Assembly (NCBI GenBank): GCA_036266995.1
Contig: DATAWX010000166.1
Location: 1 to 64,000 of the forward strand
Length of the DNA: 64,000 nt
Direction: 5' to 3'
DNA from: GCA-003244245 sp036266995
GTDB lineage: Bacteria; Actinomycetota; Actinomycetes; Mycobacteriales; Pseudonocardiaceae
The notes below the pieces were generated by a model. The model saw nothing but the letters and a program-made list of their open reading frames with translations, made no database searches and was not told where the DNA came from. Both the position numbers and the translations under genes were made by a program. Of the stretch, positions 41,716 to 49,989 are shown in pieces. How positions within the stretch are numbered: the first letter of the stretch is position 1; each line of letters starts with the position of its first letter.

Positions 41716-44007
41716 TCATGCGCGGAGCAACTCGCTGACGACGGTCGCGGATGTGCCCAGCCCGGTCGGGCCACCGAGCCGCTGTTCCGGCGGCCTGCGG
41801 TACCGCCGGCGCAATGCTGATTCGGGATATCGGCCGGTCAAGATATGCCAGTCCAGAATGCCGGCCATCCAGTCCTGCAATCCCACGACGTATTCGTCGA
41901 GCGCCTCGCGGGCGTCATCGTCCAAGCAGAGCTCGTCCATCACCAACGACAACTCCGTCGCCTTGACGTGCTCGAACTGCAACATCCGCGAAGTCATCAG
42001 ATCGTTCACCACCTCCACGGCCCGTTCCCGATCTGTGTCGAGGAACTTCTGCACAACCAGCACGCAGTTGTGCACCTCACCCTCGAACTCGATCTCCTTC
42101 TGGTAGGAGAAGACGTCGTTGGTGAAGCAGGCGTAGTCGGCTGCCGAGTTCTCCAGCGCGCGAAGTGTCCGGGTGCGGAAGGTCTCCGCTGGGAGCCGCG
42201 CCGCCCGGGCGATGCGGGCCAGGTTCATCGTGAGGTCTGAGCCGAAGGTCTTGCGCCGCATCTCGACGTAGTCGACCGGATCGGGCACCCGATGCTGGAT
42301 GTGGTTGGACAGCTCCCACAACCAGCTCGTCGTCATGTCTTCGACACCGTGGCGGAACTGACGGCGCTGCGGCATGGCCATCGGGGACGCAGTTCGCATC
42401 CACAGCTCTGCCAGGCCCTTTTCCACCGCGTTGGCTGGCGGTGGCGTGATGTCGCAGTCCAACGGCATGAACATCGGCAACCGGGCGTTGAACACCTTCG
42501 CTGCCGCCATGTTCCCAGTGGGGCCGAAAACCGCCGGAAAGTAGTCGTCACCGTAGGTCCCCCAGGTCAACCAAACCGACGACTGGTCGAGCTCGGGTCC
42601 GGACGCGTCGGGATGAAGCCTCGCCGCGCAGTTGGCGAAATCGAACAACGCGAGATTTTCCTCATCCCAGATGCGGATACCGCCGGGGAGTGACTCGAGC
42701 ATCCCCATCTCCCGAGCCCAGTCGATGCAATGCTGGCGCGACCGCTCCAGATTGACGTTGACTCGGGCTTTGTAGGGCATGTAGAAATCCGGCAGGGTCG
42801 TCGGGCCTACTGGTTCGTAGGGCACATGCGTGTAATATTTGACCCTTTGCAGGCCGAGGGCATCGGGGGACAACGCCATGGATGACGGTGCACTGGGTGA
42901 CAAAGTGAGCTGCGTTGCTGATGTACCCAAGCCGGTGGGACCGCCGAGCAGTCGCTGCGCCACCGGTGGCTCAGGATCGGATTTCTTGTTCATGTACCGG
43001 CTGGACCGCATGTGCCACTCGTGGCCGCCCGACTGCCAGTCCTGCAAGCCCTTGACATAGAGTAGCACGTTCTCGCGTTCGGTCAGATCGAGGCTGTGCT
43101 CCTCGAACAGCGAGGGCAACTCGGTGACGGTGGTGTTCTCGAACTGGTGCAGCCGCGAGGTCAGGATGTCGTTGGTCAGGTCCGCGGCGCGCTGCGGGGG
43201 GACATCCAGGAACCGTTCCAGCACCAGAACGCAGTTGTTGATCTCACCTTCCTCTTCGGTTTCCCGCTGGTAGGAGAAGAGGTCGTTGCGCAGGTGCACC
43301 CCGTCGGAGAAGGTGTCCTTGAGCACTCGCATCGGCCGGGTGTCGGCGATCCTGGCCGGGATCTCAACGAACGCGGCGTGTTCCACCAGGTCGGCTGACC
43401 ACGGTGCGCCGCCGACCTTGCGGCGCACCTCGACGTACTCGATCGGGTTCGGGACCCGGTTCCCACTGATGTTGGCGAGCTCCCACGTCGACTCGCGCAG
43501 CAGGTTCTTGGTGCTCTCGAAGAACCGCGATCGCCATTCCAGTGACCGGTGTGGGACGGTACGCGCCCACAGGTTGATCAACCCACGTTCGACCGGATTG
43601 GTCGGCTCCGGCGGCGGGCTGAGATCGACCGGCATGAACGCGGGTAACCCATCGAGATACTCTTTCGCGCCGGTCTGGTCCTGGCTGCGCTTGTAGATTT
43701 CCAGGAAGTGATCATCGAAATAGAATACCCAGACGTACCAGTCGGTCACCAGGTCGAGCTCGCGGCTCGGCGCGTCAGGATGGGTATACGCGCAAAGTAA
43801 GGCGAAGTCCATGGAGTCGAACTTGGCCTCGTCCCAGATATCTGCTCCGACCTCGTCTGCGGCGTTATCTCCTGCGTCGTTTCTTGGAGCGTCGAGCATA
43901 CCCATCTCGCGGGCCCACGCCTTGGTATGCTCGCGTGCCGTCTCCAGGTGAGGGTTCAACCGCGCCGGGTACGGCATGTAGAAGTCTGGCAGCTCATAGG
44001 GTTGCAT
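41716..44007 (-). CDS. geoA: Bifunctional geosmin synthase
   Basis: A 763-residue protein with two class I terpene synthase domains. The N-terminal domain (FPP to germacradienol) has DDHFLE (about 98-103) and NDLFSYQRE (about 238-246). The C-terminal domain (to geosmin) has DDYFP (about 484) and NDVFSYQKE (about 628). Each domain opens with LPDFYMPY. The interdomain linker contains RLLGGPTGLGTSA (352-364), and the protein ends RLGGPTGLGTSATVVSELLRA, with the same motif at 743-754. A small extra segment (APRNDAGDNAADEVGAD) lies at 40-56. The gene lies between the shell genes in the operon, and the repeated motif suggests encapsulation. Confidence 0.96.
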   Translation of the reverse strand: MQPYELPDFYMPYPARLNPHLETAREHTKAWAREMGMLDAPRNDAGDNAADEVGADIWDEAKFDSMDFALLCAYTHPDAPSRELDLVTDWYVWVFYFDDHFLEIYKRSQDQTGAKEYLDGLPAFMPVDLSPPPEPTNPVERGLINLWARTVPHRSLEWRSRFFESTKNLLRESTWELANISGNRVPNPIEYVEVRRKVGGAPWSADLVEHAAFVEIPARIADTRPMRVLKDTFSDGVHLRNDLFSYQRETEEEGEINNCVLVLERFLDVPPQRAADLTNDILTSRLHQFENTTVTELPSLFEEHSLDLTERENVLLYVKGLQDWQSGGHEWHMRSSRYMNKKSDPEPPVAQRLLGGPTGLGTSATQLTLSPSAPSSMALSPDALGLQRVKYYTHVPYEPVGPTTLPDFYMPYKARVNVNLERSRQHCIDWAREMGMLESLPGGIRIWDEENLALFDFANCAARLHPDASGPELDQSSVWLTWGTYGDDYFPAVFGPTGNMAAAKVFNARLPMFMPLDCDITPPPANAVEKGLAELWMRTASPMAMPQRRQFRHGVEDMTTSWLWELSNHIQHRVPDPVDYVEMRRKTFGSDLTMNLARIARAARLPAETFRTRTLRALENSAADYACFTNDVFSYQKEIEFEGEVHNCVLVVQKFLDTDRERAVEVVNDLMTSRMLQFEHVKATELSLVMDELCLDDDAREALDEYVVGLQDWMAGILDWHILTGRYPESALRRRYRRPPEQRLGGPTGLGTSATVVSELLRA

Positions 44008-44040
44008 GACTAGCCCTCAGTTGATGTACGAACGAGTGCG

Positions 44041-45564
44041 CTATTTCGACTTCTTCGTAGATCCTGAGGAGGATGCCTTCGACTCCGTGGCGTCGGACGG
44101 TTGCGGAGTACCAGGTGCTGGCACGTCGTCGAAACGCGATATCTCGACATTTTCGAGGATGCCGATGGCATCGGGGACCATGACGGCCGCCGAATAGTAG
44201 GCACTGACCAGGTAGGACATGATGGCTTTTTCGTCGATGCCCATGAAGCGGACGTTGAGCCCGGGCTGGACTTCGTCGGGAAGTCCCGTCTGGTGCAGAC
44301 CGACCACGCCTTGCTTGTCCAAGCCGGTGCGCATCAGCACGATGGAGCTGGTCTGGTAGCCGGTGACGGGGATCTTGTTGCAGGGCAGCAGCGGTACACC
44401 ACGCCAGGACGGAACCTTGTGACCGTTGAGGTCGATGCTGTGCGGGTAGATGCCCCGGCGGTTGCATTCCCGACCGAACGCGGCGATGGCTCGGGGATGA
44501 GCCAGGAAAACGTCCGGATCCTTCCACACAGTGGCCAGCAGTTCGTCGAGATCGTCCGGAGTCGGCGGGCCGGTACGGGTGCTGATCCGCTGCGAGAACT
44601 CGGTCTGGTGCAGCAGGCCGAAGTCGGTGTTGTTCATCAGCTGGTCTTCTTGGGTTTCCCGCAGCGCCTCGATGGTCAGCCGTAGCTGCTCCTCGACCTG
44701 ATTCATCGGGTTGTTGAACAGATCCGCCACCCGGGTGTGCACCCGAAGCGGGGCCTGGGCCACGCTGAGCTGATACTCCCTGGGGTGCAGCTCGTAATCG
44801 GCAAACGTGCCCTCCATCGGGTGTTCCTGGGCATGGCCCGCGCTCAGCTTGATGAGCGCCTCACCATGTTCGTTCTGGGCCTGCTCGAGGCTGTCCCGGA
44901 ACCGGTCGATACTTTCCCGCAAGGAGGGATGCTCATCGCGTACTCGCTGGAATGCCTGCTCGGACAGCACTAGGACCTTGCACGACGTCACCGCTTTGAC
45001 GGTGTAGGTCCATTTGTCGTTGCCCTCGATGACCAGCTCGCGATCGCCGAAATAGCCGCCGTCGGAGATGGTGTCCAACACTGTCGGTTCACCGTACTTA
45101 CCAGGGCCGATTTTGTTGAGCTTGCCGTGGGCGATGAGGAACAGCTGGTTAGCGTTGTTGCCCTCCTGCACGATTGTGCTGCCAGCCTCGATATCCTGCA
45201 GCTCGAACTGGCCCGCAATCTCTTCCAGGATATCCGGTTGATCAATGAAACTCCGCAGCATCGGCAACTCGCACAGTTCTTTGGGAATGACCTGTATCGA
45301 CTCGTCGCCGTTCATTCTGAACTCTATCCGACCATCACCGACTGTGTAGTTCGCCCGGCGGTTGACTCGGAACGTTCCGCCCGTAGCCTCGATCCACGGC
45401 AACACCCGCAGCAGCCAGCGCGAGGTGATCTCCTGCATCTGTGGTACGGATTTGGTCGTCGTCGCCAGGTTGCGGGCAGCCGCTGTCGCCAGGGTCATCT
45501 GCGCTTGACCGTTCTGCGGCTGCTGGCCATTCACGCTCGTGTCCGCCTGGGCCGTCTCAGTCAC
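44041..45564 (-). CDS. Family 2B encapsulin shell protein A (cNMP-binding-domain HK97 fold)
   Basis: 507 residues from GTG 45564; first gene of the operon. Same architecture as shell B: LATAAARNLATTTKSVPQ and QEITSRWLLRVLPWIEATGG, an inserted cyclic-nucleotide-binding fold (about 95-230; ELPMLRSFIDQPDILEEIAG, GGYFGDRELVIEGNDKWTY), then the HK97 shell core (YQLSVAQAPLRVHTRVADLF, FMGIDEKAIMSYLVSAYYS) ending near ENVEISRF. An extra 30-residue tail (DDVPAPGTPQPSDATESKAS ...) is Ser/Lys-rich and disordered, absent from shell B. As in shell B, the cAMP phosphate-binding Arg seems missing. The two shells are close paralogues and could co-assemble. Confidence 0.9.
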   Translation of the reverse strand: MTETAQADTSVNGQQPQNGQAQMTLATAAARNLATTTKSVPQMQEITSRWLLRVLPWIEATGGTFRVNRRANYTVGDGRIEFRMNGDESIQVIPKELCELPMLRSFIDQPDILEEIAGQFELQDIEAGSTIVQEGNNANQLFLIAHGKLNKIGPGKYGEPTVLDTISDGGYFGDRELVIEGNDKWTYTVKAVTSCKVLVLSEQAFQRVRDEHPSLRESIDRFRDSLEQAQNEHGEALIKLSAGHAQEHPMEGTFADYELHPREYQLSVAQAPLRVHTRVADLFNNPMNQVEEQLRLTIEALRETQEDQLMNNTDFGLLHQTEFSQRISTRTGPPTPDDLDELLATVWKDPDVFLAHPRAIAAFGRECNRRGIYPHSIDLNGHKVPSWRGVPLLPCNKIPVTGYQTSSIVLMRTGLDKQGVVGLHQTGLPDEVQPGLNVRFMGIDEKAIMSYLVSAYYSAAVMVPDAIGILENVEISRFDDVPAPGTPQPSDATESKASSSGSTKKSK

Positions 45565-45748
45565 GACACATACACCACCAATCTGTAGTTCGCACTCGCC
45601 GGGAGAATGAAAGTAGTCAAGATCAAAGTTGTTCAGGGTGCGCGCGACTGCCGAATTCGCGGCGGCCGACCATTGTCGATAGCAACGCCTACGACGAATC
45701 GTAAGGGCCTGCGGCGTGCGCCGTGATCCGTAGAAACTACGGACCTCA
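45565..45748 (-). promoter_or_regulatory. Leader region of the encapsulin-terpenoid operon
   Basis: 184 bases between the LAL gene stop and the shell A start hold no gene. On the minus strand an A/T-richer stretch around 45600-45640 contains TTGATC and TTGACT boxes, the only place for an internal operon promoter here. No clear -10 could be fixed. Read-through from the LAL gene is also possible. Confidence 0.35.
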
Positions 45749-48703
45749 CTACTGTCCGGGAGCCAGCCCTAGCTCAGCGCGACGGAGCACGAGTTGCTGT
45801 TTGGAGGAGACACCGAGTTTGGCGTAGCCGCGGGCGAGGTGGGTCTCGACGGTGCGCACACCGATGTGCAGCTGGGTGGCGATCTGCGCGGCGGTGTAAC
45901 CGCCTGCAGCCAGCTCGGCGACCTGCCGTTCCCGTCTGGTCAGCGAGTCCGGACCGCACACGGCCGCGGTGGTGCCTGCTGGGGTGCACGGTTGTTCCGA
46001 TTCGAACCCGTGCAGCAGTGCGCGGGCTTCGTCGCGGCGGACGATGGCGCCGCAGGTGTCGAACGCCCTGATGGCTTCGCGCAACACGTCCTTTGCTGCC
46101 GTGCGGTCAGATCCTCCGACCGCGGTGGCGTAGGCGACCTGGGAGCGTGCCGCCAGCAACGCATATCCACGGCAGCGGAATCCTTCGACAGCGCGCAACG
46201 CGACCTCCGCAGCCTGGTCCCGGTGGCCCTGTCCGATCAGTGCCCACGCCGTGGCGAGCAGGGACAGCACCTGGTGCAGAAGCGCGTCGGTGCGCCGGGC
46301 GGTGTTGTGCGCCGATTCTGCAGCCTGGGTCGCAGCGCTGTAATCGCCGGCGGCCACCGAGACTTCGGCGAGGTCGGCCAGGACGAACCCCCGCAGTGCC
46401 CATGCGTTCATCGCCGCGTAGCAGTCGACCGTCCGTTGCAGGGCGGCGGCCGCGGCGGCCAGCCGGCCCTCGGCTCTGGCCACCACCCCCGATGCCCACC
46501 AGTACAGCGGCTCGAGGACACCGAGGGTCTTACTGTCGCTGCGCGTCATAGCGTCGAGGTCTTCCCGGGCCTCGGCCAGCTGGCCGCGCTCGGCCGCCGC
46601 CATCGCCACCCGGCCCGCCAGCCGGATCGGCAAGCACGACTCAGCCGCCGGCAAGCACGACTCAGCCGCCGAACCGTGACCTTCGCACTGTTGCGCATGC
46701 GCGGTCACCATCGGCAGGTCCCCGGCGACTAACTCGATGAACGCACCGCATCCGCTGAGCATCGGGTCATGATGCGGGCGCAAAGCGGCAGCCTGCGCCC
46801 ATCGAGTGCGCGCCGAGACCAGATGACCTCGGCAGGCATCCAACGAGGCGAGCAGGGCCAGGCTCTGACCCGCCCAAGACAGCCGACCTGCCGCGGTGCC
46901 GAGCTCGACACTGCGCAGCAGCACCTCCTCGGCCGCGTCGAAACGACCCTGCCAGCCCAGCGTGTGCCCCAACGCGGCGAGTGCCTCAGCGAGCGCCCGT
47001 TGATCCCCCGCCCGCTCGGCCTCAGCCAGCTGCTCTCGCGCTGCCAGTTCCGCGCCGCACAGGTCCCCGTGCCAGCCGCGGATCTTGGCCAACTCGACCG
47101 CAGCGGCACGGCCCGCGCGCCCTCGGCCGACCCCCCGGCACAGCGCAAGAGCCTGGCTGCACTCCCGCTCTCCGGCGTCGAGATCGCCAGCGCCGCACGA
47201 GAACAAGCCCGCGAGCCATAGTCGGACGTCGACCTGCCGTTGTAGGTCGGTTATCCCGGCGAGCAGTTGCCGCATTCGTCGCACCGCGGCGATCTCAATC
47301 ACATGGTATTCGGTGCGATCGACAATGCCCCAACTCGATTCCTGGACCAACGAGTCAAACACGCCGAGCCAGCGATCGTCGCCGATCGGCAACAGATCCT
47401 GCAATCTCGAGATGGTCCGCCACGACTGGGAAGACACACCTCGCGCCACGGTTTGCGCAGCCATCTCGATCAGCGCGTCGATCGCCTCGCTGTCCCCGGC
47501 CTGCGCCGCGCGGACATAGTGGGGCGCCGCGGCCTCGGTCCGGCCACCGGCGCGCAGGGTTACAGCCCATTGCCGGTGCATCAGGTGCCGCCTGATGCCA
47601 CCAATGCCGGCGTAGACAACCTCACGGGTGAGCCGACAGGTGAGCTGATAGCTTACGGTAGCGCCGGTTCGCTGTTCGGCGACCGCACCGCACCGCACCA
47701 GATGCTCCATGGTGAACGCGACGTCGTCGATCGGGCGGCCAGTGATCTGGACCAGGTCGCCGAGAGCGACGAGGTCGCCGGCGACGGCGATCAACTCCAC
47801 GAGAGCCACGGCTGGCGGGTCGTGCCGCGCCACCTCTGTGCGTACCCAACGAGCCAGTCGGTCAGGTATCCGGTTCAACACTGGTGCCCGTAGATCCGCG
47901 CCGTTGTTGACCACTGCTTCCAGCAGTCCGACGACGAGCCGCGGGTTGCCCTGCGCGTGGGCCATCAGCCAATCCACCAGCTCTGCCGGTGTGCGGTCTG
48001 GCCCTAGGATGTCTGCGGCTAGCTCCGCGACATCGGCCCGGGACAACGGGGCCAGCACCAGCCGGCTGATCAGCGCTTCCTGCTCCAAGACCTGCAGCAC
48101 TTCGGTGGCGATCCGGTGCCTGGCCAACTCGGCCGGCCGGGCTGTAACGACGACCAACAGTCGGCTGTCCGGGGAGTCCCACGCCAGCCGCAGCAGCATT
48201 TCCCACACCGCGTCGTGGGCCCGGTGAGCATCATCGAGAATCACCACGACTGGCCGGTCAGCGCTCGCCTTGGCGAGCAGACCCGGCATCCATTCGACGA
48301 GATGGTGGCGCAGCGTTTGGGCGCACGAAGACGCGTCGTGCCCGATCTCGGCACGGCGCTCGAGCGCCGGAAGGCCGCCGAACCCACTGCCGCACGCCCG
48401 GCAGGCCCTGCCACTTCCCCGATCATCGTCATGCAGGTCTAGTGCCGCCGCCCATGGGCCGAACGGCGGGATATCCCCCAGCGGAGAGTTTCGCGCAACC
48501 AGCCCGATGGCCCACTCGCTGCCGCGCGGCAGCACCTCGGCCGCCAGCCGGGTCTTGCCCAGCCCGGCCTCGCCGAGCACCAAGGCCACTCGCAGTTCGC
48601 CCAGGGCACTGCGCTGGCGCTCGGCCTGCAGCGCACCGAGCTCCCGGACCCGTCCCGGCACGAGACGTCGGGTGCTTTCGAGGTTTTCAATAACTCTGGT
48701 CAT
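45749..48703 (-). CDS. LAL-type LuxR-family transcriptional regulator (ATPase)
   Basis: 984 residues from ATG 48703 (MTRVIENLEST); an upstream ATG at 48754 adds 17 odd residues. The N-terminal AAA/STAND ATPase has Walker A GEAGLGKTR (about 44-52) and Walker B VVVILDDAHRA. The middle is helical, TPR-like. The C-terminal LuxR HTH reads LTRRERQVAELAAGGYT and AAQIATQLHIGVRTVETHL. Such large activators control secondary-metabolite operons. It is the nearest regulator to the encapsulin-terpenoid operon, on the same strand 184 bases upstream, and is the prime candidate to activate it. A 21-bp tandem repeat duplicates AESCLPA. Confidence 0.88.
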   Translation of the reverse strand: MTRVIENLESTRRLVPGRVRELGALQAERQRSALGELRVALVLGEAGLGKTRLAAEVLPRGSEWAIGLVARNSPLGDIPPFGPWAAALDLHDDDRGSGRACRACGSGFGGLPALERRAEIGHDASSCAQTLRHHLVEWMPGLLAKASADRPVVVILDDAHRAHDAVWEMLLRLAWDSPDSRLLVVVTARPAELARHRIATEVLQVLEQEALISRLVLAPLSRADVAELAADILGPDRTPAELVDWLMAHAQGNPRLVVGLLEAVVNNGADLRAPVLNRIPDRLARWVRTEVARHDPPAVALVELIAVAGDLVALGDLVQITGRPIDDVAFTMEHLVRCGAVAEQRTGATVSYQLTCRLTREVVYAGIGGIRRHLMHRQWAVTLRAGGRTEAAAPHYVRAAQAGDSEAIDALIEMAAQTVARGVSSQSWRTISRLQDLLPIGDDRWLGVFDSLVQESSWGIVDRTEYHVIEIAAVRRMRQLLAGITDLQRQVDVRLWLAGLFSCGAGDLDAGERECSQALALCRGVGRGRAGRAAAVELAKIRGWHGDLCGAELAAREQLAEAERAGDQRALAEALAALGHTLGWQGRFDAAEEVLLRSVELGTAAGRLSWAGQSLALLASLDACRGHLVSARTRWAQAAALRPHHDPMLSGCGAFIELVAGDLPMVTAHAQQCEGHGSAAESCLPAAESCLPIRLAGRVAMAAAERGQLAEAREDLDAMTRSDSKTLGVLEPLYWWASGVVARAEGRLAAAAAALQRTVDCYAAMNAWALRGFVLADLAEVSVAAGDYSAATQAAESAHNTARRTDALLHQVLSLLATAWALIGQGHRDQAAEVALRAVEGFRCRGYALLAARSQVAYATAVGGSDRTAAKDVLREAIRAFDTCGAIVRRDEARALLHGFESEQPCTPAGTTAAVCGPDSLTRRERQVAELAAGGYTAAQIATQLHIGVRTVETHLARGYAKLGVSSKQQLVLRRAELGLAPGQ
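46630..46671. repeat. 21-bp exact tandem repeat inside the LAL gene
   Basis: 46630-46650 is repeated exactly at 46651-46671. It keeps frame and gives AESCLPAAESCLP in the helical middle region. It may be a slippage-prone site. Confidence 0.85.
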
Positions 48704-49045
48704 CGTCAGGCCACCACAGTTGCACCGAGATTGATGTGGGTGATTTGTCGACAACGAAAGAGCGATTCACGCTGGCTCACGCTTATGCCGCCGATCTCAG
48801 CTCCGAAGAGACTGTTAGATACGCTGCTGCGATGAGCCTGCGCGTTCAGGTGTGTTGCCTAATACAAGGGCAACGCGCCGTCACCTCCTTCCCCGATATT
48901 TCGCCAAGTCCATTCGAAATCGTTGACTGACGTCGGTGTCCGAGTCAGTTGATAAAGTATCGCGATGTGGACCATTTGGCGTGTCGGACACCGATGTTCA
49001 CTCGAACGCTACGGATCGCTAACTGTGGGTATAAGCTCACCCGCT
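48704..49045. other. Region upstream of the LAL gene
   Basis: No supportable gene. It should contain the LAL promoter on the minus strand. A plus-strand frame at 48736-48930 has no recognisable features. Confidence 0.4.
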
Positions 49046-49230
49046 GTGCTGGTGCTGCTACCCCCGTCAGAGACCAAGGCGTCCGAGGGCGACGGGCCGC
49101 CGCTTGCGCTTGACCGACTGTCCCATCCCGGGCTCACGTCGGCCCCGCCGGAAACTGATCGACGAGTTAGTAGCGCTCGGGCAGCTACACGGCGCTGGGG
49201 GCCGGTGTCCGACGCCGCCGGGGTAGCCCG
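49046..49230 (+). pseudogene. yaaA-like (DUF328) N-terminal remnant
   Basis: From GTG 49046 the frame reads VLVLLPPSETKASEGDGPPL, then ALDRLSHPGLTSA, the start of the YaaA peroxide-stress family. A frameshift near 49145 leads to RRKLIDELVALGQLHGAGG and then a stop at about 49230. About 60 of 240 residues remain. It ends close to the convergent AOX-like gene. Confidence 0.75.
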
Positions 49231-49257
49231 GATCGCCCGTGGTGTCTGCGGGTGCGC

Positions 49258-49956
49258 TCAGCGGAACCGGGGTTTCTTCATCAGAGCTTCACTCGCGAGC
49301 TTATGCACCCGCTCATCGTGGCCGATCTGGCGAAACACGTCAGCAAGTGAGTCGAAGTGACCGAAGTCGTCAGCGAACGAGGACTCGAACGGTAGTCTGT
49401 CCCAGTCTGGATGTTCGGCGACCAGGGTCATGTATTCGTGTTCCGCGTGGTCTTCGAAGTCCGCATTGAGACGGTACGACCAGCTCGGGTGAAGCACAAA
49501 GAGCAACCAGGACAACTGATAATAGACGAATGCGATCGCCTGCGGTAACCAGAAGAACTTGATCTGTGGCTGTCGCCGGCCGGACCTGGCTATCAGCTCT
49601 TCGATGATAAGCAGGTGGAACATCTCGTTGTCTTGTTCCGCGCGAGACGTGGCAACACGATCGTGTATGCGCCGGGCCATATCTGTGTCGGCGTGCACAT
49701 GGGTGATGGCGATGAAGGCGACCTGTTCCCAGGCCATGTAAGGAACGCGGGCGATCAACTCGAGAACCTTGAACTTGCTCAGCGTCAGAGGCTTGCCGTA
49801 CACCGCGTCGAGCACAACGAACAGGATCCGAGAGGCGATTCCGTACCGGCGCCGAGGTGCCGCCAGCGTCTCAGCCTGCGCCCGTCGCAGCTGCTCATGT
49901 GTCAGCCGAGGCGGTCGCCCAGGCACGGCCGCGCTCGTTGTCCCCTCGTCAGCCAT
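49258..49956 (-). CDS. Alternative-oxidase-like membrane di-iron protein
   Basis: A 232-residue protein with the AOX/PTOX motif order: WEQVAFIAI (Glu77, for the LET helix), AEQDNEMFHLLIIEE (Glu111, His114; compare NERMHL), ADFEDHAEHEY (Glu168/172; compare LEEEA) and IGHDERVHKLAS (Glu215, His218; compare RADEAHH). A hydrophobic helix pair (FWLPQAIAFVYYQLSWLLFV) sits between motifs 2 and 3, as in interfacial quinol oxidases. ATG 49956 follows GGGGAGG. It would oxidise quinol and reduce oxygen to water without proton pumping. The sequence is divergent, so another di-iron oxidation is possible. Confidence 0.72.
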   Translation of the reverse strand: MADEGTTSAAVPGRPPRLTHEQLRRAQAETLAAPRRRYGIASRILFVVLDAVYGKPLTLSKFKVLELIARVPYMAWEQVAFIAITHVHADTDMARRIHDRVATSRAEQDNEMFHLLIIEELIARSGRRQPQIKFFWLPQAIAFVYYQLSWLLFVLHPSWSYRLNADFEDHAEHEYMTLVAEHPDWDRLPFESSFADDFGHFDSLADVFRQIGHDERVHKLASEALMKKPRFR

Positions 49957-49989
49957 CGCAATCCTCCCCTGTTGCCCCAGCCCGAACCG

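Noticed and set aside
38045..45564. Calling the two cNMP-domain proteins Crp-type transcription factors
   Set aside because: No HTH is present; the C-terminal halves carry the HK97-type shell sequence, and the neighbours are terpenoid genes.
49258..49956. Ferritin or ribonucleotide-reductase-like assignment for the di-iron protein
   Set aside because: Motif order and the hydrophobic helix pair between motifs 2 and 3 match the AOX/PTOX layout better.
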